From: Hermatobates lingyangjiaoensis
Lineage: Eukaryota > Arthropoda > Insecta > Hemiptera > Hermatobatidae
Length of the DNA: 64,000 nucleotides
Assembly: GCA_026182355.1 (NCBI GenBank)
Contig: JAPFBL010001928.1
Coordinates: 7,193,501 to 7,257,500 of the forward strand
Direction: 5' to 3'
A program made the position numbers and the translations under genes. The notes under the pieces are model-generated. The model had not been told where the DNA came from, ran no database searches, and worked only from the letters and a program-made list of their open reading frames with translations. This document shows positions 11,285 through 24,000 of this stretch, piece by piece. The stretch's first letter is position 1; the number at the start of each line of letters is the position of its first letter.

Positions 11285-12050
11285 AACTACATTTGACCAT
11301 GTGAGAAAAACTTGGTTTTGCTACCTTGTATTCCTGCGTTAGATGAAGTCTCCCTTTGCGACTTAGTTAACGTCATTGCGAAATAGACTCTGACCCGACT
11401 TTGCAATCATTTCAACGTAAACAGACAGTGGCTCGGAATCAATGGTATGTGAAGTATACACACAGACTCCCCAATACCACATCCAGTCATTATGTCCGCC
11501 TCTATGGCATATCTGTGTAGAGCACGAACTCAGAGTCGTGTACCGTTGCACAGTTTTTGGGTCACTCATGTTTCGTAACATGAAATTTGTTACTGCTATA
11601 AATTGCAGCATCATTGGTGCTCCTACTTTAAGTTTTTACTCATGAGCAGGCAGTCCAGGAGAAATAAATTCAGAGTCAAGAAATTCAATTAGATAATGAA
11701 CTGCTTCTTCATCACTAATCCAATCTCTTTACTGACTTGTAAGTTCTTTCCTCGGCTTCATATAGCGTAAGAACTTGTTTGTTGATTTCTCATGCCTGTT
11801 CATATTAAGGGCTGAGAATTGCTCGTTTACAAAACATTTATTCTCAATAGATAGTACATCCTTAACTCTGTGAAACACCATTTCAATGATGTCAAATACG
11901 CAATATATTCATGTGCTCAATTGAAATTAAAATCAACTAACAATACCTACTTGCCACACCTGTGTATTTTCAAAACAAACTTGTCTGTGAAGTTAGGAAA
12001 ATACAGCTAAAAGCCCAATAACTTCGCTTCTGTACTGAATTAATAATCTA
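11285..12050. other. Intronic DNA between repeat copies
   Basis: Base composition is less AT-rich than its surroundings and two overlapping antisense frames exist (11363-11645), but neither has a recognisable domain. It may be the interior of a longer copy of the flanking repeat family. Confidence 0.3.
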
Positions 12051-12055
12051 TTTAG

Positions 12056-12425
12056 AGCCCATAAGCCCATATTTTAAGTTAGGCACACACAAATCCAGTG
12101 TCAATGTTTCAGCTCGCTATGTCTTATGGTGGCTGAGTTTACTTGTGACAAACATTTTTGCGTTAAACGTCCATAACTTCACTTCTACGTTGAATTTCCA
12201 ATCAATTCATAGCCTATATTTTAAGTTAGACCTACACAAATCTACTGTAAAAGTTTCAGCTTTATATGTCTTATGGTAGCTGAGTTTACCTGTGACAAAG
12301 TTTTGCGGACAAACCGACAAACCGACAGAAATTTTTCTAAGGGTGGATTCGGTTTCTCCAATGTATGAAACGTAAAGAAAACTTGAAATGAGTCAGTTCT
12401 AAGCAATGTACAGACAAAATCATTA
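12056..12425 (+). repeat. Dispersed repeat, copies 3 and 4 (3' parts)
   Basis: Two tandem versions of the TATTTTAAGTTAG-ACACAAATC-TTTCAGC-ATGTCTTATGGT module occur, the second with the CAAACCGACAAACCGACAG end and the ATGAAACGTAAAGAAAAC tail found in copy 1. Confidence 0.65.
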
Positions 12426-12761
12426 TTTTATTTATAAAGATTATCTTTTATAAAAGTTTATTTATAAATATAAATATATATAATATAGAATTATTTTTTT
12501 GTTAAATTCAACCGACCAAATTTATAGGCATAATTATTTCATGTTTACTCGTAGTATATTTAATTCATGATAATTCCCTGTCCAATGTAAACACTGGCTT
12601 AATTAAGCGCCCAATCCCTTTTGTGTGTTTTTCTGGTAAAGTGCTTTTCTTTTAAGTTTCTAAAATCATTTTTTTCACTTTGATAGGATTTGGAGACCTT
12701 TTGTACTCGTATTAGTTGAACTTCTAACATACTGATTATTTATTTATTCTTTGATGTTGCT

Positions 12762-12765
<4 letters not shown>

Positions 12766-12815
<50 letters not shown>
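12766..12815. repeat. (TA)n microsatellite
   Basis: About 50 bp of uninterrupted TA, directly bordering an F3 foldback element. Confidence 0.95.
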
Positions 12816-12823
<8 letters not shown>

Positions 12824-13035
12824 CAGCTCAAAAACGAAGAAAAGCAACACACAGAGAAAGAGATACACTTACAAACTCAAATTTTTGGATGACCCGGTTG
12901 CCTGGACGGTTTCCTGCCGTTGTGCTTCCGGCGTGCTTAGTCGCCCATTCTATTTTCTCGTGAAGACGGATCACCCGAAAATTTGAGTTCGTAAGTGTGT
13001 CTCTCTGTGTGTTGCTTTTCTTCGTTTTTGAGCTG
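12824..13035. mobile_element. F3 foldback element, arms about 60 bp
   Basis: It begins CAGCTCAAAAACGAAG and ends with the exact complement. The arms are near-perfect over some 60 bp and enclose a short GC-richer loop. Each arm carries the F3 core (GTGAAGAC, GG/CC hairpin, GAA, AATT, T, GAG). TA runs lie on both sides. There is no coding capacity. Confidence 0.8.
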
Positions 13036-13071
13036 ATTTGCGTCCAGTTTGGATGGTTTTTCGAATTTTGA

Positions 13072-13106
<35 letters not shown>

Positions 13107-13109
<3 letters not shown>

Positions 13110-13311
13110 TGATCAAACCACAATATGAAATGGGAAAACAAGACAAAGATCTTTCAACCGTAACAAGCGGTCTTCGTCAGAGGCAAAAACCCAACTGACT
13201 CTGACGAAGACTAATTGTTACGGTTGAAAGATCTTACCATAAGTCTTGTTTTCCCATTTCATATTGTAGTTTGATCATTGATTGTTATTTCGCGTGTTTA
13301 TGTGAAATCTT
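13107..13311. mobile_element. F2 palindromic element
   Basis: A minus-sense F2 copy is followed directly by a plus-sense copy. Both contain AAGATCTT-centred cores with CTGACGA and CGGTTGAAAGATC. It is flanked by TA runs (13076-13106 and from 13312). Confidence 0.85.
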
Positions 13312-13884
13312 TATATATATATATATATATTGTGTTCCGAGTATTTATTGTCCGAATCTTGTTTGCCAAATATAAATCGTTGTAAGTTATCTTTTCTGTT
13401 TTCATTAGTAGGAAGGTTGTATTTATAAAATAATTGTTTTGATTATCTCAAGTTAACCCGTGGAAGTTTTATCTGTATGATTGTGTAATCAGTTTGCATT
13501 GTGTTTATGAAAGCCTGGCGTGTAGTGTTTCTCCGGGTTACATCTACTAAACTGATTGATTCACTGCTTTTAATTTTTCCTTCAGTTCTCAAAGTTAATA
13601 AGTTGTTTGGTGGTTATAACAATTATTTTTTTAATTAAATTAGTAAAAAAGTCTTTTTGTTCAGAATAGAATATAATTTTGATAAGAATAATAAAATTCA
13701 AAGTAGAAATTTTGAGCGAGTGTTGTGATGTATCAAAGATAGGAAAGTGATTTTATTATGGCACTTTCAAATAAACTTACTGTTATTAGCAAGTGAAATA
13801 GATTTCTTGTTGTTTTATGTTTATTGTATATTTGCCATTTGCCATAATTAGAATTGTTTAATTTAAACAACTTTAACAAGATTT

Positions 13885-14100
13885 CACAATAACCACAGTC
13901 AACGTTCAAACCACAATAAGAAATGATAAAAAAGACTAAGATCTTTTTACCGTTAACAAGCGGTCTTCGTCATAGTCAAATTCCACTATATCTTGAAATA
14001 GAAGTATTTCAAAGAGTTTAAAGTGCAGGAAAGGACAATAGTCCAGGGAGAGATATTAAGATAAACAAAGGAGTACAGGAAGAAAAAAAGTAAAGAAAAA
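13885..14100 (-). mobile_element. F2 element, one arm plus interior
   Basis: A minus-sense F2 arm (13885-13985) is followed by AAAGTGCAGGAAAGGAC and AACAAAGGAGTACAG, the same interior found between the two arms at 37273-37650. The second arm is missing. Confidence 0.7.
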
Positions 14101-14157
14101 ATCTTCGTACATCTTTTAAAATCTTTCAATTTTATACAATATTGAGGGATTTCAAAA

Positions 14158-14245
14158 ATTACGTCTCAACACAAAAAAAGTTTAATATGAAAACCAACAA
14201 CGCGTTTCGAACTCTTAGTCTTCTTCAGGTTTACGTCTAAAAAAA
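14158..14245 (-). repeat. F1 dispersed repeat
   Basis: In minus sense: CTGAAGA, A, an imperfect hairpin closing GTTC, GAA, ACGCGT, TGTTGG, then the tail ending in GTTGAGACGT. Confidence 0.7.
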
Positions 14246-14249
14246 TATA

Positions 14250-15029
14250 CATATCTGTGAGTTTTAAGAACATCACAGTGAATTATTTGAAATTGAATAC
14301 AATATATGAATGTTGAATTATACTATTGAGATTTTTAACAGGGAAATTATTATGAAAAATGACTTAATTTAATGTCATGTTTTTTTAGGAAAGGGACAGT
14401 TTCTGATTTCATTTATTGATTAAAGAAAAATGGAAAGAATTAAATCTCTGAGGTTGACCTAAAGAGTTATATAAAACCATCTTAAACAGTTTTTTTACTT
14501 AATTATTTTTAATTTTGTTAAACCATAAAAGATATTAAATATTAAACGTTTTTGATCGCCTGTTTAGTATCTTAGCTTCCTACTCCCACAGTTATAGGCT
14601 ATCACCTTTAGCGCTGTCCTAAGAGAGACAATTATAGCTAAGTTGTTATTTACCGCTTATATGTGTGTTAGGGATGACACACATATCTGGGATGGTCCAC
14701 ATCGGGAGTCCGAAATTTTACCGCACTTAAAAGTATTACAGTAGATAATAATTTGGAAGCTTTTCTATAAGTAATGAAACTTTCCAGTATGTGGTGAGGA
14801 ATTTGTACAAATTGTTTCAGTTATCGTGTTTTTTGTAAGGCATTCCTGTGTGTATACAGTTGAATTTCTTTATACATTTCCATAATTTTACTTGTGGCAG
14901 TTAAACATATACTACATTTCATTAATAAAATGTGCAGTTGTTTTTATTTTATCATATGCGGAATGAATTAATAAGAATATTGCATGTCGCCATTGCATTG
15001 AGTTATTGAAGGCTGGACGATTGTCAGTA
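14250..15029. other. AT-rich intronic DNA before the satellite
   Basis: Nothing recognisable. The last part changes gradually into degenerate satellite sequence. Confidence 0.35.
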
Positions 15030-15049
15030 TCGTTTACGAGGTCAAAACG

Positions 15050-18000
15050 AATGACAGTTTGAATTGCAGTTGAAGTAAACCCGACCTATCAGTGACTGGA
15101 GGACCAAGGGCAGTGACCTTCTGAGCACGATCAACACTGGTCAAACCCTGACCTGTCCGTAGACTGTAATGCAGTGACCTTCCGTACATGATCATAACTG
15201 AATCTAACACAGCTGTCAGTAGTCTGACAGACTAAGGGTCACTGACCTACGAATACGATCAACTCTGAAGCAAACACTGAGGTGTCAGTAGTCTGGCTGC
15301 TTAAGGGTCACTGACATACTAATACGATCAACTCTGAACTAACACAGCTGTCAGTAGTCTGACAGACTAAGGGTCACTGATCTACGAATACAATCAACTC
15401 TGAAGGAAACACTGAGGTGTCAGTAGTCTGGTTGCTTAAGGGTCACTGACTTACTAATACGATCAACTCTGCAAGTAACACAGCTGTCAGTAGTCTGACA
15501 GACTAAGGGTCACTGATCTACGAATACGATCAACTCTGAAGCAAACACTGAGGTGTCAGTAGTCTGGCTGCTTAAGGTTCACTGACCTACGAATACGATC
15601 AACACTGAAACTAACACAGCTGTCAGTAGTCTGACAGACTAAGGGTCACTGATATACGAATACAATCAACTCTGAAGCATACACTGAGCTGTCAGTAGTC
15701 TGGTTGCTTAAGGGTCACTGACCTACTAATACGATCAACTCTGAAACTAACACAGCTGTCAGTAGTCTGACAGACTAAGGGTCACTGATTTACGAATACG
15801 ATCAACTCTGAAGCATACACTGAGCTGTCAGTAGTCTGGTTGCTTAAGGTTCACTGACCTACTAATACGATCAACTCTGAGACTAACACAGCTATCAGTA
15901 GTCTGACAGACTAAGGGTCACTGATCTACGAATACGATCAACTCTGAAACTAACACAGCTGTCAGTAGTCTGACAGACTAAGGGTCACTGATCTACGAAT
16001 ACGATCAATTTTGAAGCATACACTGAGCTGTCAGTAGTCTGGTTGCTTAAGGGTCACTGACCTACTAATACGATCAACTCTGAAACTAACACAGCTGTCA
16101 GTAGTCTGACAGACTAAGGGTCACTGATCTACGAATACGATCAACTCTGAAACTAACACAGCTGTCAGTAGTCTGACAGACTAAGGGTCACTGATCTACG
16201 AATACGATCAACTCTGAAGCATACACTGAGCTGTCAGTAGTCTGACAGACTAAGGGTCACTGATCTACGAATACGATCAACTCTGAAACATACACTGATC
16301 TGTCAGTAGTCTGGCTGCTTAAGGGTCACTGACCTACTAATACTATCAACTCTGAAACTAACACAGCTGTCAGTAGTCTGACAGACTAAGGGTCACTGAT
16401 CTACGAATACGATCAATTTTGAAGCATACACTGAGCTGTCAGTAGTCTGGTTGTTAAGGGTCACTGACCTACTAATACTATCAACTCTGAAACTAACACA
16501 GCTGTCAGTAGTCTGACAGAATAAGGGTCACTGATCTACGAATACGATCAATTTTGAAGCATACACTGAGCTGTCAGTAGTCTGGTTGCTCAAGGGTCAC
16601 TGACCTACTAATACGATCAACTCTGAAACTAACACAGCTGTCAGTAGTCTGACAGAATAAGGGTCACTGATTTACGAATACGTTCAATTCTGAAGCATAC
16701 ACTGAGCTGTCAGTAGTCTGGTTGCTTAAGGGTCACTGACCTACTAATACGATCAACTCTGAAACTAACACAGCTGTCAGTAGTCTGACAGAATAAGGGT
16801 CACTGATTTACGAATACGATCAATTCTGAAGCATACACTGAGCTGTCAGTAGTCTGGTTGCTTAAGGGTCACTGACTTACTAATACGATCAACTCTGAAA
16901 GTAACACAGCTGTCAGTAGTCTGACAGACTAAGGGTCACTGATTTACGAATACGATCAACTCTGAAGCATACACTGAGCTGTCAGTAGTCTGGTTGCTTA
17001 AGGGTCACTGACTTACTAATACTATCAACTCTGAAAGTAACACAGCTGTCAGTAGTCTGACAGACTAAGGGTCACTGATTTACGAATACGATCAACTCTG
17101 AAGCATACACTGAGCTGTCAGTAGTCTGGTTGCTTAAGGGTCACTGACTTACTAATACGATCAACTCTGAAAGTAACACAGCTGTCAGTAGTCTGACAGA
17201 CTAAGGGTCACTGATTTACGAATATGATCAACTCTGAAGCATACACTGAGCTGTCAGTAGTCTGGTTGCTTAAGGGTCACTGACTTACTAATACTATCAA
17301 CTCTGAAAGTAACACAGCTGTCAGTAGTCTGACAGACTAAGGGTCACTGATTTACGAATACGATCAACTCTGAAGCATACACTGAGCTGTCAGTAGTCTG
17401 GTTGCTTAAGGGTCACTGACTTACTAATACGATCAACTCTGAAAGTAACACAGCTGTCAGTAGTCTGACAGACTAAGGGTCACTGTTCTACGAATACGAT
17501 CAACTCTGAAGCATACACTGAGCTGTCAGTAGTCTGGTTGCTTAAGGGTCACTGACCTACTAATACGATCAACTCTGAAACTAACACAGCTGTCAGTAGT
17601 CTGACAGACTAAGGGTCACTGATTTACGAATACGATCAACTCTGAAGCATACACTGAGCTGTCAGTAGTCTGGTTGCTTAAGGTTCACTGACCTACTAAT
17701 ACGATCAACTCTGAGACTAACACAGCTATCAGTAGTCTGACAGACTAAGGGTCACTGATCTACGAATACGATCAACTCTGAAACTAACACAGCTGTCAGT
17801 AGTCTGACAGACTAAGGGTCACTGATCTACGAATACGATCAATTTTGAAGCATACACTGAGCTGTCAGTAGTCTGGTTGCTTAAGGGTCACTGACCTACT
17901 AATACGATCAACTCTGAAACTAACACAGCTGTCAGTAGTCTGACAGACTAAGGGTCACTGATCTACGAATACGATCAACTCTGAAACTAACACAGCTGTC

Positions 18001-21000
18001 AGTAGTCTGACAGACTAAGGGTCACTGATCTACGAATACGATCAACTCTGAAGCATACACTGAGCTGTCAGTAGTCTGACAGACTAAGGGTCACTGATCT
18101 ACGAATACGATCAACTCTGAAGCATACACTGATCTGTCAGTAGTCTGGCTGCTTAAGGGTCACTGACCTACTAATACGATCAACTCTGAAACTAACACAG
18201 CTGTCAGTAGTCTGACAGACTAAGGGTCACTGATTTACGAATACGATCAATTCTGAAGCATACACTGAGCTGTCAGTAGTCTGGTTGCTTAAGGGTCACT
18301 GACTTACTAATACGATCAACTCTGAAAGTAACACAGCTGTCAGTAGTCTGACAGACTAAGGGTCACTGATTTACGAATACGATCAACTCTGAAGCATACA
18401 CTGAGCTGTCAGTAGTCTGGTTGCTTAAGGGTCACTGACTTACTAATACGATCAACTCTGAAAGTAACACAGCTGTCAGTAGTCTGACAGACTAAGGGTC
18501 ACTGTTCTTCGAATACGATCAACTATGAAGCATACACTGAGCTGTCAGTAGTCTGGTTGCTTAAGGGTCACTGACCTACTAATACGATCAACTCTGAAAC
18601 TAACACAGCTGTCAGTAGTCTGACAGACTCAGGGTCACTCATTTACGAATACGATCAACTCTGAAGCATACACTGAGCTGTCAGTAGTCTGGTTGCTTAA
18701 GGTTCACTGACCTACTAATACGATCAACTCTGAAATAACACAGCGTGTCTAAGGGTCAGCTCATGATCAAGAAACTAAAGGGTTCACTAGGGATTTACGA
18801 ATACGATCAATTTTGAAGCATACACTGAGCTGTCAGTAGTCTGGTTGCTTAAGGGCCACTGACCTACTAATACGATCAACTCTGAAACTAACACAGCTGT
18901 CAGTAGTCTGACAGAATAAGGGTCACTGATTTACGAATACGATCAATTTTGAAGCATACACTGAGCTGTCAGTAGTCTGGTTGCTTAAGGGTCACTGACC
19001 TACTAATACGATCAACTCTGAAACTAACACAGCTGTCAGTAGTCTGACAGAATAAGGGTCACTGATTTACGAATACGATCAATTCTGAAGCATACACTGA
19101 GCTGTCAGTAGTCTGGTTGCTTAAGGGTCACTGACTTACTAATACGATCAACTCTGAAAGTAACACAGCTGTCAGTAGTCTGACAGACTAAGGGTCACTG
19201 ATTTACGAATACGATCAACTCTGAAGCATACACTGAGCTGTCAGTAGTCTGGTTGCTTAAGGGTCACTGACTTACTAATACGATCAACTCTGAAAGTAAC
19301 ACAGCTGTCAGTAGTCTGACAGACTAAGGGTCACTGATTTACGAATACGATCAACTCTGAAGCATACACTGAGCTGTCAGTAGTCTGGTTGCTTAAGGGT
19401 CACTGACTTACTAATACGATCAACTCTGAAAGTAACACAGCTGTCAGTAGTCTGACAGACTAAGGGTCACTGATTTACGAATACGATCAACTCTGAAGCA
19501 TACACTGAGCTGTCAGTAGTCTGGTTGCTTAAGGGTCACTGACTTACTAATACGATCAACTCTGAAAGTAACACAGCTGTCAGTAGTCTGACAGACTAAG
19601 GGTCACTGATTTACGAATACGATCAACTCTGAAGCATACACTGAGCTGTCAGTAGTCTGGTTGCTTAAGGGTCACTGACTTACTAATACGATCAACTCTG
19701 AAAGTAACACAGCTGTCAGTAGTCTGACAGACTAAGGGTCACTGATTCTACGAATACGATCAACTCTGAAGCATACACTGAGCTGTCAGTAGTCTGGTTG
19801 CTTAAGGGTCACTGACCTACTAATACGATCAACTCTGAAACTAACACAGCTGTCAGTAGTCTGACAGACTAAGGGTCACTGATTTACGAATACGATCAAC
19901 TCTGAAGCATACACTGAGCTGTCAGTAGTCTGGTTGCTTAAGGGTCACTGACCTACTAATACGATCAACTCTGAACTAACACAGCTGTCAGTAGTCTGAC
20001 AGACTAAGGGTCACTGATCTACGAATACGATCAACTCTGAAACTAACACAGCTGTCAGTAGTCTGACAGACTAAGGGTCACTGATCTACGAATACGATCA
20101 ATTCTGAAGCATACACTGAGCTGTCAGTAGTCTGGTTGCTTAAGGGTCACTGACTACTAATACGATCAACTCTGAAACTAACACAGCTGTCAGTAGTCTG
20201 ACAGACTAAGGGTCACTGATCTACGAATACGATCAACTCTGAAGCATACACTGAGCTGTCAGTAGTCTGGCTGCTTAAGGGTCACTGACTACTAATACGA
20301 TCAACTCTGAAACTAACACAGCTGTCAGTAGTCTGACAGACTAAGGGTCACTGATCTACGAATACGATCAACTCTGAAGCATACACTGATCTGTCAGTAG
20401 TCTGGCTGCTTAAGGGTCACTGACCTACTAATACGATCAACTCTGAAACTAACACAGCTGTCAGTAGTCTGACAGACTAAGGGTCACTGATTTACGAATA
20501 CGATCAACTCTGAAGCATACACTGAGCTGTCAGTAGTCTGGTTGCTTAAGGGTCACTGACTTACTAATACGATCAACTCTGAAAGTAACACAGCTGTCAG
20601 TAGTCTGACAGACTAAGGGTCACTGATTTACGAATACGATCAACTCTGAAGCATACACTGAGCTGTCAGTAGTCTGGTTGCTTAAGGGTCACTGACCTAC
20701 TAATACGATCAACTCTGAAACTAACACAGCTGTCAGTAGTCTGACAGACTAAGGGTCACTGATTTACGAATACGATCAACTTGAAGCATACACTGAGCTG
20801 TCAGTAGTCTGGTTGCTTAAGGGTCACTGACCTACTAATACGATCAACTCTGAAACTAACACAGCTGTCAGTAGTCTGACAGACTAAGGGTCACTGATTT
20901 TACGAATACGATCAATCTCTGAAGCATACACTGAGCTGTCAGTAGTCTGGTTGCTTAAGGGTCACTGACTACTAATACGATCAACTCTGAAACTAACACA

Positions 21001-24000
21001 GCTGTCAGTAGTCTGACAGACTAAGGGTCACTGATTTACGAATACGATCAACTCTGAAGCATACACTGAGCTGTCAGTAGTCTGGTTGCTTAAGGGTCAC
21101 TGACTTACTAATACGATCAACTCTGAAAGTAACACAGCTGTCAGTAGTCTGACAGACTAAGGGTCACTGATTTACGAATACGATCAACTCTGAAGCATAC
21201 ACTGAGCTGTCAGTAGTCTGGTTGCTTAAGGGTCACTGACTTACTAATACGATCAACTCTGAAATAACACAGCTGTCAGTAGTCTGACAGACTAAGGGTC
21301 ACTGATTTACGAATACGATCAACTCTGAAGCATACACTGAGCTGTCAGTAGTCTGGTTGCTTAAGGGTCACTGACTTACTAATACGATCAACTCTGAAAG
21401 TAACACAGCTGTCAGTAGTCTGACAGACTAAGGGTCACTGATTTACGAATACGATCAACTCTGAAGCATACACTGAGCTGTCAGTAGTCTGGTTGCTTAA
21501 GGGTCACTGACTTACTAATACGATCAACTCTGAAAGTAACACAGCTGTCAGTAGTCTGACAGACTAAGGGTCACTGATTTACGAATACGATCAACTCTGA
21601 AGCATACACTGAGCTGTCAGTAGTCTGGTTGCTTAAGGGTCACTGACTTACTAATACGATCAACTCTGAAAGTAACACAGCTGTCAGTAGTCTGACAGAC
21701 TAAGGGTCACTGATTTACGAATACGATCAACTCTGAAGCATACACTGAGCTGTCAGTAGTCTGGTTGCTTAAGGGTCACTGACTACTAATACGATCAACT
21801 CTGAAAAGTGACAAGCTGTCAGTAGTCTGACGAGCTAAGGGTCACTGATACGAATACGATCAACTCTGAACAACACACTGTCAGTAGTCTGTCTTAAGGG
21901 TCACTGACTACTAATACGATCAACTCTGAAACTAACACAGCTGTCAGTAGTCTGACAGACTAAGGGTCACTGATCTACGAATACGATCAACTCTGAAGCA
22001 TACACTGAGCTGTCAGTAGTCTGGTTGCTTAAGGGTCACTGACTACTAATACGATCAACTCTGAAATAACACAGCTGTCAGTAGTCTGACAGACTAAGGG
22101 TCACTGATTCTACGAATACGATCAACTCTGAAGCATACACTGAGCTGTCAGTAGTCTGGTTGCTTAAGGGTCACTGACTACTAATACGATCAACTCTGAA
22201 ACTAACACAGCTGTCAGTAGTCTGACAGACTAAGGGTCACTGATTACGAATACGATCAACTCTGAAACATACACTGAGCTGTCAGTAGTCTGGCTGCTTA
22301 AGGGTCACTGACTACTAATACGATCAACTCTGAAAGTAACACAGCTGTCAGTAGTCTGACAGACTAAGGGTCACTGATCTACGAATACGATCAACTCTGA
22401 AGCATAACACTGAGCTGTCAGTAGTCTGGTTGCTTAAGGGTCACTGACTTACTAATACGATCAACTCTGAAACTAACACAGCTGTCAGTAGTCTGACAGA
22501 CTAAGGGTCACTGATTCTACGAATACGATCAACTCTGAAGCATACACTGAGCTGTCAGTAGTCTGGTTGCTTAAGGGTCACTGACTACTAATACGATCAA
22601 CTCTGAAACTAACACAGCTGTCAGTAGTCTGACAGACTAAGGGTCACTGATCTACGAATACGATCAACTCTGAAGCATACACTGAGCTGTCAGTAGTCTG
22701 ACAGACTAAGGGTCACTGATCTACGAATACGATCAACTCTGAAGCATACACTGAGCTGTCAGTAGTCTGGCTGCTTAAGGGTCACTGACCTACTAATACG
22801 ATCAACTCTGAAACTAACACAGCTGTCAGTAGTCTGACAGACTAAGGGTCACTGATCTACGAATACGATCAACTCTGAAGCATACACTGATCTGTCAGTA
22901 GTCTGGTTGCTTAAGGGTCACTGACTTACTAATACGATCAACTCTGAAAGTAACACAGCTGTCAGTAGTCTGACAGACTAAGGGTCACTGATCTACGAAT
23001 ACGATCAACTCTGAAGCATACACTGAGCTGTCAGTAGTCTGGTTGCTTAAGGGTCACTGACCTACTAATACGATCAACTCTGAAACTAACACAGCTGTCA
23101 GTAGTCTGACAGACTAAGGGTCACTGATTTACGAATACGATCAACTCTGAAGCATACACTGAGCTGTCAGTAGTCTGGTTGCTTAAGGGTCACTGACCTA
23201 CTAATACGATCAACTCTGAAACTAACACAGCTGTCAGTAGTCTGACAGACTAAGGGTCACTGATCTACGAATACGATCAACTCTGAAACTAACACAGCTG
23301 TCAGTTCTGACGCTAAGGGTCACTGATCTACGAAACGATCAATTTTGAAGCATACACTGAGCTGTCAGTAGTCTGGTTGCTTAAGGGTCACTGACCTACT
23401 AATACGATCAACTCTGAAACTAACACAGCTGTCAGTAGTCTGACAGACTAAGGGTCACTGATTTACGAATACGATCAACTCTGAAGCATACACTGAGCTG
23501 TCAGTATGGTCTAGGGATTTCAAGAACTTAAAGAAGTGTCACTGACCAGGTACGTTTAATACGATCAACTCTGAAGCATACACTGAGCTGTCAGTAGTCT
23601 GGTTGCTTAAGGGTCACTGACTCAATCTACTGAATAACGTATCAGGACTCTTGAAACGTCATAACACAGCTGTCAGTAGTCTGACAGACTAAGGGTCACT
23701 GATCTTACTGAATACGATCAACTCTGAAGCTATACACTGAGCTGTCAGTAGTCTGGTTGACTTAAGGGTCACTGACTTACGAATACGATCAACTCTGAAA
23801 CTAACACAGCTGTCAGTAGTCTGACAGACTAAGGGTCACTGATCTACGAATACGATCAACTCTGAAGCATACACTGAGCTGTCAGTAGTCTGGTTGCTTA
23901 AGGGTCACTGACTTACTAATACGATCAACTCTGAAATAACACAGCTGTCAGTAGTCTGACAGACTAAGGGTCACTGATTTACGAATACGATCAACTCTGA

